Of a stretch of DNA of 64,000 nucleotides, positions 52,785 through 61,792 are shown in pieces; position 1 is the first letter of the stretch; every line of letters starts with the position of its first letter. Source of the DNA: Sinobacterium caligoides (GTDB taxonomy: Bacteria; Pseudomonadota; Gammaproteobacteria; Pseudomonadales; Sinobacteriaceae); contig NZ_RKHR01000004.1 in assembly GCF_003752585.1 (NCBI RefSeq), positions 124,001 to 188,000 of the forward strand. Direction: 5' to 3'. Made by a program: the position numbers and the translations under genes. Under the pieces are notes generated by a model that searched no databases, was not told the DNA's origin, and saw only the letters and a program-made list of their open reading frames with translations.

Positions 52785-52904
52785 ATGACGAGAGTATCTA
52801 AAAATATGGCGCATATACGGCGCATTCGACATCTAACGATGCCGTCTCATCGCGACTATTTCGACAACGCCTACCTCTTCCCGCACCAGCAATTATCTTC
52901 TTGA
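52785..52904 (+). CDS. speFL: SpeFL-like ornithine-sensing leader peptide
   Basis: This 39-codon ORF has a GGAG ribosome-binding site seven bases before its ATG. It contains MAHIRRIRH, then HRDYFDNAYLF, closely matching the E. coli SpeFL pattern (M-x-HIRRxxH...HRxxFDxxxF), which stalls the ribosome when ornithine is bound and so turns on speF-potE. It lies 264 bp upstream of the ornithine decarboxylase gene, as in enterics. A GC-rich hairpin (GCAGGG/CCCTGC) follows directly. Confidence 0.8.
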   Translation: MTRVSKNMAHIRRIRHLTMPSHRDYFDNAYLFPHQQLSS

Positions 52905-52935
52905 TAAGCAGGGCCACTCTTCGCCCCTGCTTCAT
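52904..52935 (+). promoter_or_regulatory. Hairpin after the leader peptide
   Basis: AAGCAGGG and CCCCTGCTT flank a ~10-base loop immediately after the speFL-like stop. No U-run follows, so it is more likely part of the leader switch than a simple terminator. Confidence 0.45.
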
Positions 52936-53167
52936 CAACCTCAAAAAACTCAGCAATACGCTATTACGGCATAGTTTTCAGCTATTACGCTAAACTTCTG
53001 CGCTCGAATTAAAGCACTCAATCTTTAATGTGCTTTGTCGTGCATTTTTTAGCCTTGGCCTAACAAAACTGTGCTTACGGCACCCTATTGCTGAAATTAA
53101 ATAGAAATATTTTTTCTAATGCGTCTTCGCATTGGCCGAAGAGTCTCAAATTTAAAAAGGTTAAATC

Positions 53168-55330
53168 ATGAAATCATTAAAAATTGCTGCCAGCCAATCT
53201 GTCACCGACTGCTTTACAACGAAAAGAAAAGTTGTCGATATTTTACACACCGACTTCTGCGACATCGGTGTCGTCGTCGCCTCTGTTACCGACGTTGAAA
53301 ATGGCATTATTGATAGGATTAATAGCCTTGGCTTACACCTGCCTATTTTTATCGCCGTTTGCTGCAGCGAATCGTTTCCCGATGATAGCTGCACTGAAAT
53401 TACTGGGGTCTTTGAGCTCTGCGCTGACAACGTCGACTTCTATGGCAAACAAGTAGAAACAGCACTGCTTAAGTATGAAGACTCCCTACTTCCTCCCTTC
53501 TTCGATACACTCAAAAAATACGTAGACATGGGTAACTCAACCTTTGCCTGCCCCGGCCATCAGGGCGGCCAATTCTTCCGTAAACACCCTGTTGGACGCC
53601 AATTCTTTGACTTCTTCGGCGAGACACTATTCCGCGCCGATATGTGTAACGCTGATGTTCACTTAGGCGACCTGCTGATCCATGAGGGCGCACCGAATAC
53701 TGCGCAACAACATGCGGCTAAAGTCTTTAACGCCGATAAAACTTATTTCGTATTGAACGGCACCTCCTCTTCAAACAAGGTGGCTACTAACGCTATTTTA
53801 TCCAAGGGTGACTTAGTCCTGTTCGACCGAAACAACCATAAGTCAAACCACCATGGTGCCTTAATTCAAGCCGGTGCAAACCCTGTTTACTTAGAGACGG
53901 CCCGTAATCCCTTTGGCTTTATTGGCGGCATTGATGCCCACTGTTTTAACGAAGAGTACTTACGCGAACAAATTCGAGCAACGGCACCGGAGCGTGCCGA
54001 TGAACAGCGACCATTCCGACTGGCTATTATCCAGCTCGGGACCTATGACGGCACGATCTATAATGCCCGACAAGTCATCGATAAGATCGGCCACCTTTGC
54101 GACTACATCTTGTTTGACTCTGCGTGGGTAGGCTATGAGCAGTTTATTCCAATGATGAAAGATTGTTCGCCACTGCTGCTTGAGCTCACCGCAGAAGACC
54201 CCGGCATCCTCGTTACTCAATCAGTGCACAAACAACAAGCAGGCTTCTCTCAAACCTCGCAGATCCATAAAAAAGATAGCCACATCAAAGGCCAAGCCCG
54301 TTACTGCAATCACAAACGCTTTAATAACGCCTTCATGATGCATGCCTCAACCAGTCCCTTTTACCCCTTGTTTGCCGCGTTAGATGTCAACGCCAAAATG
54401 CACGAGGGCGAAAGTGGCCGTTACTTATGGCGCGAAGCCGTCAAGGCCGGCATCGAAGCACGCAAGTTGTTGCTCAAGAAATGTAGCCTGATAAAACCCT
54501 TCGTGCCACAACTTGTAGATGGTCAACCCTGGGAAAGCTTTGAGACAGAGAAGATGGCGAGCGACCTTCGCTTCTTTGAATTCGAACCTGGAAAAAGGTG
54601 GCACTCTTTCGATGGTTACGAAGAGGGGCAATACTTTGTCGACCCTTGTAAATTCCTGCTCACCACGCCCGGCATTAATGCTGAAACCGGCGAGTATGAA
54701 GAGTTCGGTATTCCCGCGACAATTCTCGCCAATTTCCTTCGTGAAAATAATATTATCCCGGAGAAGTGCGACCTTAACTCGATCTTATTCCTAATGACAC
54801 CTGCGGAAGAGATCGCCAAAATGCAGCACCTCGTCGTGCAGATCGCCCACTTCGAGAAACTCGTTGAAGAGGACGCGCCACTATCCGTCGTCCTACCCAA
54901 TGTCTACGCCGCAAATAAGGAGCGCTACCAGAACTACACCATCCGCCAACTGTGCCAAGAGATGCACGATCTCTATGTCAGCCGTAATGTCAAAGACTTA
55001 CAAAGAGAGATGTTCCGAGAAAAATGCTTCCCTACCATTGCCTTGAACGCACAAGAGGCCAATACCGAGTTTGTTCGCGGCAACGGCGAGCTGGTACCAC
55101 TCTCGGAGATTGAGGGACGTATTGCCTTAGAAGGCGCACTGCCCTACCCACCAGGCGTACTTTGCATGGTCCCTGGCGAGGTGTGGAATAGCACAGTGAA
55201 AAACTATTTCCTCGCACTTGAAGAAGGTATTAACCAGCTGCCTGGTTTCTCACCTGAACTGCAAGGGGTCTACCTCGAAGAGAATGCAGAGGGACGCATT
55301 TGTGCCTCTGGCTATGTCTTAAAAAACTAA
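53168..55330 (+). CDS. speF: Ornithine decarboxylase, inducible
   Basis: At 720 residues it is the length of SpeF/SpeC. N-terminal receiver-like wing domain (1-105), then the PLP fold with TFACPGHQGGQFFRKHPVG, NADVHLGDLLIHEG and the PLP-Lys in SVHKQQAGFSQTSQIH; C-terminal domain from ~570. It converts ornithine to putrescine, consuming a proton, for acid resistance. Pairing with potE and a SpeFL-like leader supports SpeF over SpeC. Confidence 0.95.
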   Translation: MKSLKIAASQSVTDCFTTKRKVVDILHTDFCDIGVVVASVTDVENGIIDRINSLGLHLPIFIAVCCSESFPDDSCTEITGVFELCADNVDFYGKQVETALLKYEDSLLPPFFDTLKKYVDMGNSTFACPGHQGGQFFRKHPVGRQFFDFFGETLFRADMCNADVHLGDLLIHEGAPNTAQQHAAKVFNADKTYFVLNGTSSSNKVATNAILSKGDLVLFDRNNHKSNHHGALIQAGANPVYLETARNPFGFIGGIDAHCFNEEYLREQIRATAPERADEQRPFRLAIIQLGTYDGTIYNARQVIDKIGHLCDYILFDSAWVGYEQFIPMMKDCSPLLLELTAEDPGILVTQSVHKQQAGFSQTSQIHKKDSHIKGQARYCNHKRFNNAFMMHASTSPFYPLFAALDVNAKMHEGESGRYLWREAVKAGIEARKLLLKKCSLIKPFVPQLVDGQPWESFETEKMASDLRFFEFEPGKRWHSFDGYEEGQYFVDPCKFLLTTPGINAETGEYEEFGIPATILANFLRENNIIPEKCDLNSILFLMTPAEEIAKMQHLVVQIAHFEKLVEEDAPLSVVLPNVYAANKERYQNYTIRQLCQEMHDLYVSRNVKDLQREMFREKCFPTIALNAQEANTEFVRGNGELVPLSEIEGRIALEGALPYPPGVLCMVPGEVWNSTVKNYFLALEEGINQLPGFSPELQGVYLEENAEGRICASGYVLKN

Positions 55331-55350
55331 ACGACATTTAACGATCACGC

Positions 55351-55381
55351 TTTGTACAGAGAGAAGTGCTCTCTGTACAAA
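55351..55381 (+). terminator. Perfect hairpin between speF and potE
   Basis: TTTGTACAGAGAG and CTCTCTGTACAAA form a 13-bp stem with a 5-base loop, 20 bp after the speF stop. No U-run follows; likely an mRNA-stability element balancing speF and potE. Confidence 0.6.
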
Positions 55382-55403
55382 GTAAACCTGCGGGTAATTT
55401 ATT

Positions 55404-56729
55404 ATGAGTGATACAAAAAATAAAATGGGAGTTGTACAACTCACCATTCTCACCATCGTCAACATGATGGGCTCGGGCATCATCATGCTGCCAAGTGCAC
55501 TGGCGAAGGTCGGCACCATCTCCATTCTCTCCTGGTTCGTCACCGCACTGGGCTCTACTGCCCTCGCCTATGCCTTCGCTAAATGCGGCATGTTCAGCAA
55601 GAAACCCGGCGGCATGGGTGGCTATGCCGAATATGCTTTCGGCCGCTCAGGTAACTTCATGGCGAACTACACCTACTCCGTGTCGCTATTAATTGCCAAC
55701 GTTGCCATCGCCATCTCTGCCGTCGGCTATGCCGCTGTCTTTCTAGACATGGACCTCACCCCCATCAGTATTTGCTTAGCCACTATCGGCCTACTCTGGC
55801 TCACCACGCTGGCCAACTTCGGCGGTGCCCGCATCACCGGACAGGTAAGCTCCGTGACCGTTTGGGGTATCATCATCCCTGTCATCGGTATCTGCCTGAT
55901 CGGCTGGTTCTGGTTCGACCCTGCGCTTTATAGCGCTGCCTGGAACCCACATAATATGCCCTTTTTCCAAGCCTTAGGCGGCTCTATTGCAATGACGTTG
56001 TGGGCCTTCCTCGGTATGGAGTCAGCCTGTGCCAACTCAGACGCGGTAGAGAACCCAGAGAAGAATGTACCTATCGCGGTATTGGGCGGCACCATTGGCG
56101 CAGCCATCATCTATATCGTGTCAACCAATGTGGTTGCCGGTATCGTCTCCAACGATGCTCTAGTTCACTCAAACGCTCCCTTCGGCCTCGTCTTCGCCCA
56201 GATGTTCAATCCGACTATAGGTAAAGTGGTTATTGCCTGCGCCGTCATCTCGTGTGTCGGCTCACTGCTGGGTTGGCAGTTCACTATCGCGCAAGTCTTT
56301 AAGTCAGGCGCTGATGATGGTTTCTTCCCTAGCGCCTTTTCAAAAGTGAATAGCTCCGACGCCCCTGTGCTCGGCATGATTATCATCGTGACGATTCAGT
56401 CAGCACTATCACTGATGACCATTAGCCCCTCACTGGCGAGCCAGTTTGACGCCCTCGTCAACTTGGCCGTCGTCACTAATATTATTCCCTATATTCTATC
56501 GATGGCAGCCCTGGGCATCATGCAAAGGCAACTCAAGATTCCTGCTCACAAAGCCCGCGCCTCGAATATCATCGCCGTTGTCGGTGCCCTGTACAGTTTC
56601 TACGCTCTGTACAGCTCAGGTGACAGTGCCGTTATGCTAGGCTCTCTCTGTACCTTCTTTGGCTGGACTATTTACGGTTTCATTGCCAACAAGAACGCAA
56701 AAGGTGAGCTCGAAAACGCCAACGCATAA
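55404..56729 (+). CDS. potE: Putrescine-ornithine antiporter
   Basis: This 441-residue APC-family transporter has 12 predicted helices and the substrate-binding start VNMMGSGIIMLPSALAKVG, then GGMGGYAEYAFGRSGNF and MTLWAFLGMESACANSDAVE. PotE exchanges internal putrescine for external ornithine, completing the SpeF cycle. It lies 73 bp after speF. Confidence 0.95.
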   Translation: MSDTKNKMGVVQLTILTIVNMMGSGIIMLPSALAKVGTISILSWFVTALGSTALAYAFAKCGMFSKKPGGMGGYAEYAFGRSGNFMANYTYSVSLLIANVAIAISAVGYAAVFLDMDLTPISICLATIGLLWLTTLANFGGARITGQVSSVTVWGIIIPVIGICLIGWFWFDPALYSAAWNPHNMPFFQALGGSIAMTLWAFLGMESACANSDAVENPEKNVPIAVLGGTIGAAIIYIVSTNVVAGIVSNDALVHSNAPFGLVFAQMFNPTIGKVVIACAVISCVGSLLGWQFTIAQVFKSGADDGFFPSAFSKVNSSDAPVLGMIIIVTIQSALSLMTISPSLASQFDALVNLAVVTNIIPYILSMAALGIMQRQLKIPAHKARASNIIAVVGALYSFYALYSSGDSAVMLGSLCTFFGWTIYGFIANKNAKGELENANA

Positions 56730-56885
56730 GTAACTAGCGGGCCTTGTGTTTACAAAAGCCAAGGCCCCACTGTCTTCTATGATTACTCAACCATGTCGAT
56801 CTTCAACGAACTCACACCCATTGACGATCAATGATATAAAATCAATAACACTTAGCCGCCTAAAGACAGCCTAGCCTGCCAGCAC

Positions 56886-57251
56886 TCACTCAGGCATCGC
56901 CGATGAGTGATGCTCGACAATCATCCAGCGCTGACCATTCCAACGATAGACATAGGTAAAGCGTGCTGTCACAGAGCTAGTATCTTTAAAAGTAAAGGTA
57001 TAGACCCCTGAATTTATAGCGACATCACCGAATCTACGAACGTTGGCTTCCTCAATTTTTCCCTGCGGGCCTCTGGCTAAGAAAGTCACAAAGTAATCTT
57101 CTATTTCTGCATGATTGTGACGAACCTGGTTAGAGATCGTCGGCAAAAGAATTGCATCGGCCTCATACAGCGGCATAATATTTTTTGTGTCACCTGTTAG
57201 CAACGCATTATTCCACTCATCAAACAGCGATTTTGCTTCGCTATACTCCAT
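56886..57251 (-). CDS. NTF2-like protein (SgcJ/CaMKII-association-domain type)
   Basis: This 121-residue cone-fold protein has SLFDEWNNALLTGDTKNIMPL, YEADAILLPTISNQVRHN, VRRFGDVAINSGVYTFTF and YVYRWNGQRWMIVEHHSSAMP, the pattern of the CaMKII_AD/SgcJ-EcaC group. Most members have unknown function. It may be cytoplasmic; there is no signal peptide. It is separated from pyrC by ~160 bp on the same strand. Confidence 0.8.
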   Translation of the reverse strand: MEYSEAKSLFDEWNNALLTGDTKNIMPLYEADAILLPTISNQVRHNHAEIEDYFVTFLARGPQGKIEEANVRRFGDVAINSGVYTFTFKDTSSVTARFTYVYRWNGQRWMIVEHHSSAMPE

Positions 57252-57408
57252 GATTAACTCCTTTCTATCTCGTTTGTTCTCTATCTATTTTATTTACAAC
57301 TTCCAACTAATATAACAATCACTTTTGCCGTTTGCTCGAGCGTGTTACCCAATTATTTTATTCATAATAATCCCTATCTTGTCAATCTAACAAGGCTTCG
57401 TTCCTTCG

Positions 57409-58743
57409 TTATCTGTTGAACATAAGACGCTGTGCAGGCAGTGCAGATTTAACAATATTATTCCCATCATACACCTGCTGCCCATTGACCCAGGTACTGC
57501 AAATGCTTGAGGAAAACTGATGATTAATGAAGGGGCTCCAACCGCAATGGTAGAGGAGTGAATCCTGCGTCACCCTTGTCGGCTGCTTTATATCCACCAA
57601 CACTAAATCGGCGTAATAGCCTTCGCTGATAAAGCCACGCTCTTCAATCCCATAACGTATGGCAGGGTTGTGCGCTGTTTTCTCAACCACATGCTCAATG
57701 CTAAGCCGTTGGTGTTGTACATGATCGAGTAGACTTAATAACGCATGTTGAACTAACGGTAAACCCGCCGGGGCGCGATGATAGGCTTGCTGCTTTTCTT
57801 GCCAGGTATGTGGCGCATGATCAGTCGCAATAATATCTATCTGCTGATTATGCAATGCCTGTATTAACGCATCGCGATCACTGCGCGATTTAATCGACGG
57901 GTTACATTTAATGGAATTTCCTAGACGAGCGTAGTCATGATCACTGAACCAAAGGTGGTGAACACACGCTTCCGCTGTAATATTCTTCGACGCAATCGGG
58001 CCCGGCTCAAATAGGCTCAACTCTTTTTCCGTGGTGATATGCAATACATGAAGCTGGCTTTGATATTGCTTAGCCAAACTCACGGCGTAGGAGGAGGAGG
58101 CATAGCAGGCCTCGGTATCACGAATAATGGGGTGATCGAATATCGTTGGCTCCTTATCCGCACTGCTAAACTTAGCCATATTACTCGCAATCACCTGCCC
58201 GCTTTCACAATGGGTGACAATCAGAACCGGGCTTTCACGAAAAATCCCCTCTAATGCACTTGGCTTTTCTACGAGTAAGTCACCGGTAGAGGCACCCATA
58301 AAAACTTTTACACCACAGTGCTTTGAGACGTCCAACAACTTAATTTGCTCGAGATTATCCTCTGTCGCACCAAGATAAAACGAATAATTCGCCATCGAGT
58401 CGCGCTCACCTATGGCATATTTAAGCTCTAACGCCTCTATCGTTGTGGTTGCAGGACTAACATTAGGCATTTCCATATAACTGGTTATACCGCCTGCAAC
58501 CGCCGCACGAGATTCACTGGCAATGGTTCCCTTGTGGGTTAAGCCCGGCTCGCGGAAATGCACTTGATCATCGATCATACCCGGTAGCAGGTATTGCCCA
58601 TCAGCCTCTACAATGCGATCTTGCGCAGTCGCGCTTAACTCTGAGGCAATCTGACTGATACGCTGCCCTTGTATCCGCAAATCTGCCTCTAGCACGCAGC
58701 CTTGATTGACAATGCGAGCATTTTTGATCAATGTTGCGCTCAT
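57409..58743 (-). CDS. pyrC: Dihydroorotase (Zur-linked paralogue type)
   Basis: This 444-residue amidohydrolase fits dihydroorotase: LPGMIDDQVHFREPGLTHKG, EMPNVSPATTT, FMGASTGDL (carboxylated Lys just before), HCES and ATDHAPHTWQEK. The usual metal motif HxH is here QVH, so one zinc ligand is changed, as in a subset of these enzymes. It overlaps hisI by 4 bp and follows a Zur-type regulator, so it is probably a paralogue used under zinc limitation. Confidence 0.85.
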   Translation of the reverse strand: MSATLIKNARIVNQGCVLEADLRIQGQRISQIASELSATAQDRIVEADGQYLLPGMIDDQVHFREPGLTHKGTIASESRAAVAGGITSYMEMPNVSPATTTIEALELKYAIGERDSMANYSFYLGATEDNLEQIKLLDVSKHCGVKVFMGASTGDLLVEKPSALEGIFRESPVLIVTHCESGQVIASNMAKFSSADKEPTIFDHPIIRDTEACYASSSYAVSLAKQYQSQLHVLHITTEKELSLFEPGPIASKNITAEACVHHLWFSDHDYARLGNSIKCNPSIKSRSDRDALIQALHNQQIDIIATDHAPHTWQEKQQAYHRAPAGLPLVQHALLSLLDHVQHQRLSIEHVVEKTAHNPAIRYGIEERGFISEGYYADLVLVDIKQPTRVTQDSLLYHCGWSPFINHQFSSSICSTWVNGQQVYDGNNIVKSALPAQRLMFNR

Positions 58744-59171
58744 ATTTTCGACGCCTCCCCTTCAATAAAAACTTGCTGACTTTCAAGGCCGACATTGAGA
58801 TAAAAGCAGTTCTTCCTGCCGGTATGACAAGCTGCCCCCAATTGATCAACCTGGCACAGCACCGTATCGCCATCACAATCAAAAGCCATCGAAACTAGGG
58901 CTTGTGTATGCCCACTGGTTTCGCCCTTAACCCAAAGCTGCTGGCGACTTCGCGACCAATAAGTCATACGTTTGGTGGTTATCGTCATCTCCAAAGAGGC
59001 TTTGTTCATCCACGCCAGCATCAGTATCTCTTTACTCTTAGCGTCTTGAGTAATGACTGGAATTAAGCCTGATTCATTAAATGACAATTTTTCAATCACG
59101 TGACTCAAGGCCAGGTTTTCGCCATCAGCACTATCTTCTAACGCATGAAAAAATGCTTGATACATTCTCAC
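58740..59171 (-). CDS. hisI: Phosphoribosyl-AMP cyclohydrolase
   Basis: At 143 residues it has LIPVITQDAKSKEILMLAWMN, TYWSRSRQQLWVKGETSGH, DCDGDTVLCQVDQLGAACHTGRKNCF: the family's Asp cluster and the zinc Cys residues are present. It catalyses step 3 of histidine synthesis. Linked here to zur and pyrC rather than to other his genes, so it is likely a second copy. The 4-bp ATGA overlap with pyrC shows coupling. Confidence 0.9.
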   Translation of the reverse strand: MRMYQAFFHALEDSADGENLALSHVIEKLSFNESGLIPVITQDAKSKEILMLAWMNKASLEMTITTKRMTYWSRSRQQLWVKGETSGHTQALVSMAFDCDGDTVLCQVDQLGAACHTGRKNCFYLNVGLESQQVFIEGEASKI

Positions 59172-59219
59172 TCCTTTGTCTTATTAACAGGGTCACGGTG
59201 ATTTATAGCCGATGCCGTC

Positions 59220-59687
59220 CTAGCCAGACTCATTGAGACACTCTTCACAAATACAGCTCAACTCAAGCTGCGAACTGATCTGCGGAAAGCCTGCGCTCTG
59301 CGCACTTGCCTGAAAGTCATCGATGACCGAGCGATTCACACTAATCTCCCGCACCTTACTGCAATGTCGACAGATTAAGAACTGAGAAACAACGTGGGGG
59401 TGGCTACAGCTAATATGCTCACAAGCAATGTACTTATTAGCTAGGTCTAGCTTGTGGGCCAAGTTTTCATCAACCAAAAAGTCCAGTATCCGGTAGATCG
59501 ACATTACGGGTAACGTCTCACCACACTCTTCCTTACAAACACCAATCAGCTCATAAGCCGACAGGGCTTTAGTTGATGTTAACAAGCCTGATAGAACCTG
59601 TTTGCGCTTACGCGTTAAACGAGCCCCATGTTTGGCGCAGTGCTGCTCGGCATGGTCGATAATGTGCTTAATATTTTTCATGTTCAT
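59220..59687 (-). CDS. zur: Fur-family regulator, Zur type
   Basis: This ~155-residue Fur-family repressor has an N-terminal winged helix (KHGARLTRKRKQVLSGLL, SAYELIGVCKEE, SIYRILDFLVDENLAHKL) and C-terminal metal sites (HISCSHPHVVSQFLICRHCSK and the terminal CICEEC). Cys pairs C-x-x-C fit the structural zinc. The ATG at 59687 is chosen over an upstream start because the family begins near there. Gene content downstream (hisI, pyrC) matches known Zur-regulated paralogue sets. Confidence 0.8.
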   Translation of the reverse strand: MNMKNIKHIIDHAEQHCAKHGARLTRKRKQVLSGLLTSTKALSAYELIGVCKEECGETLPVMSIYRILDFLVDENLAHKLDLANKYIACEHISCSHPHVVSQFLICRHCSKVREISVNRSVIDDFQASAQSAGFPQISSQLELSCICEECLNESG

Positions 59688-59899
59688 TAACCAGCAACAT
59701 CCGGTACGCACAATAAACACTGATAAATATGGTCATCAGCAAGAGGGTGATTTAACAAAACTATGTCGCTATAACAGTGTTGGCCTTTTGGTATAGCTGC
59801 ACTCAGAAAGCACGAGAGCCTAGTAACTGGCTGTATTTCTGTCTGTACCATGCTCATCTTATTGTCATCCAATGATTACCTACAAACATGGTACATCGT

Positions 59900-59913
59900 T
59901 ATGTTATAACATA
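59900..59913. promoter_or_regulatory. Palindrome resembling a Zur/Fur-family operator
   Basis: TATGTTATAACATA is a perfect 14-bp palindrome ~215 bp upstream of the zur start. It contains the half-site TGTTATA of gammaproteobacterial Zur boxes but with a shorter centre than the usual 17-bp core. It lies between zur and the divergent RRM gene. Confidence 0.4.
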
Positions 59914-60072
59914 GCAATACAGCTCATTTATACCGAAGGATATTTCACCATAGCACCTGCACTACCCCACCAATTATGCGAAGGCGATAAATCATAGTGA
60001 CCAACAGTATTTACTGCTAAAATCAGCACCAAGCTATTCCAGCACTTCCCGTAAGAACCACCCGGTACCCAC

Positions 60073-60312
60073 ATGAAAATACTCGTCCGTAACCTTGATC
60101 GCTCTACCACCGAAGCCGAACTACTCGCTCTATTCGAGGCCAGTGGCAGCGTTCAATCCTGTACTATCGTCAACGATAAAGAAACGGGACTCTCCAAAGG
60201 CTTCGGCTTTGTTGAGATGCCCAAGCCCGGCGACAGCAAGGCGGCCATCAAGAGCCTCAACGGCAAACAGGTTGGCGGCAACAAGATTCGCGTTAAGAAA
60301 GCCGACCAGTAA
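60073..60312 (+). CDS. Small RRM-type RNA-binding protein
   Basis: The 79 residues are a single RRM domain: RNP2 is ILVRNL and RNP1 is KGFGFVEM, with the usual beta-alpha-beta spacing. Such stand-alone RRM proteins in bacteria bind RNA, often in cold adaptation. A cold-shock protein gene lies 1 kb downstream. Confidence 0.92.
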   Translation: MKILVRNLDRSTTEAELLALFEASGSVQSCTIVNDKETGLSKGFGFVEMPKPGDSKAAIKSLNGKQVGGNKIRVKKADQ

Positions 60313-60406
60313 CAGCGAAACCGTCAGTGCCGGAGGCCCCTCCGGCAACGTCTGTCTCGGCCATCAATCTGAGCACCCTCGCTCAAACTTTCTCCAAGCC
60401 CGCCTA

Positions 60407-60937
60407 TTACTCCACCTGCAACAAGCGCTGATACTCCGCCTCCATGATGATATCGCGTGTACTGCGCACTCGATCGATAAACACCACACCGTTCAAGTGA
60501 TCGTATTCGTGCTGAAATAAGCGAGCGAGAAAGCCCTCAAATAAACGTTCAACAAAAACGCCCTCGGCGTCGTAGTAACTGACCTCAATGCTGGTCGCAC
60601 GCGGCACCCAACCACGCACACCCGGCAACGACAAGCACCCTTCCCAAGCACTCTCCTCGCTCTCACTCATGCTGAGAATACGCGGATTGAACACCGGCGT
60701 CGGTGCCATCTTTGGGGCATCGGGGTAGCGCGCATTGGGCTCGCTGGCCATGATGAATAGGCGCTTAGACTCGCCGACCTGTGGCGCTGCAATGCCCACG
60801 CCTCCGGCCTGCTCACAGGTGGCTATCATCGCTGCAACAAGATGCTTCATTGCTGAAGACGGAATATCGCTTACGGGTGCCGCCACCTCTCGTATGACGG
60901 TCGCGCCCAACTGGCTCACCGGCAAGGTCTCTTCCAT
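60407..60937 (-). CDS. def: Peptide deformylase
   Basis: This 176-residue metalloprotease has all three family motifs: GVGIAAPQVG, EGCLSLPG and QHEYDHLNG (two His and one Cys bind Fe/Zn, Glu catalytic). It removes the N-formyl group from new proteins. It is not next to fmt, so it could be a second deformylase. Confidence 0.95.
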   Translation of the reverse strand: MEETLPVSQLGATVIREVAAPVSDIPSSAMKHLVAAMIATCEQAGGVGIAAPQVGESKRLFIMASEPNARYPDAPKMAPTPVFNPRILSMSESEESAWEGCLSLPGVRGWVPRATSIEVSYYDAEGVFVERLFEGFLARLFQHEYDHLNGVVFIDRVRSTRDIIMEAEYQRLLQVE

Positions 60938-61108
60938 ATATACTCCCTTTACCCTCTGTTATTGTTCTCTATTGCGATTGTCTATGACTGCTCTCTGTTA
61001 CTGCTTTCTAGATAGCCTATTGCCCGCTGTTATGAAGACCAACGAGAGATGATTCGTGATATCGCCCCACTAACCTAACAAACTACAGCATAGACGTTTC
61101 AAACAGGC

Positions 61109-61138
61109 AAAAAAAAAGCAAACCCCGTAGGATTTGCC
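61109..61138 (-). terminator. Terminator of the cold-shock gene
   Basis: On the minus strand GCAAA and TTTGC pair around TCCTACGGGG, followed by nine T. A second hairpin (AAGCGGCC/GGCGCTT) lies just upstream, after the stop codon. Confidence 0.8.
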
Positions 61139-61184
61139 TTTCTGCGTTAAGCGCCCCGTAGGCCGCTTAAACAGTTATCTAAAA

Positions 61185-61388
61185 TTAGATAACTTCGATG
61201 TTCTCAGCTTGTGGACCCTTCTGGCCCTGAGTCACGTCGAACTTAACCTTCTGGCCTTCAACAAGAGTTTTGAAGCCTGTTCCGTTGATTGAACGGAAGT
61301 GAGCGAAAACGTCTGGGCCGTTCTCTTGCTCGATGAAGCCAAAACCTTTAGTTTCGTTGAACCACTTAACGGTACCGGTAGTAGACAT
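61185..61388 (-). CDS. CspA-family cold-shock protein
   Basis: The 67 residues are one cold-shock domain: RNP1 is KGFGFIEQ and RNP2 is VFAHFRSI, where His-Phe-x aligns with the nucleic-acid-binding aromatics. It ends [10 protein letters not shown]. It binds single-stranded RNA/DNA. AGGATATTACT precedes the ATG. The paralogue within the family (CspA, D or E) cannot be told. Confidence 0.95.
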   Translation of the reverse strand: MSTTGTVKWFNETKGFGFIEQENGPDVFAHFRSINGTGFKTLVEGQKVKFDVTQGQKGPQAENIEVI

Positions 61389-61792
61389 AGTAATATCCTA
61401 AAATTTCAAGAGTAAATGAAGTCTTATCATTAAGACCTAATTCGCCAGAGAGCGTGCGATTACTTATGAAGAGCAGGACGAAGAGCTAAAACTAGCATCG
61501 AACGGTGTGCATAAATATCAAACTAACTTTCAAGCTGAAACGAATTATATACGGCCAAATTCAGACGTCAATGGGTATTCATCATAAAGCATTAAATAAT
61601 GATGACAATTTAATGCCATTCAGTACGTTATCGGGGATTATAGACACCTATTTAGCCCCTCTATTTCCCCCCTTTCCCACTGATGAACACAACAGACATC
61701 CCCCACCCGCTCTGACGACAACAAAACTATCGCCGCCAAGCTACTGATTCGGTTAAAAACATCATGCCATCACCTGTTGCCGGCGCCGCGAT

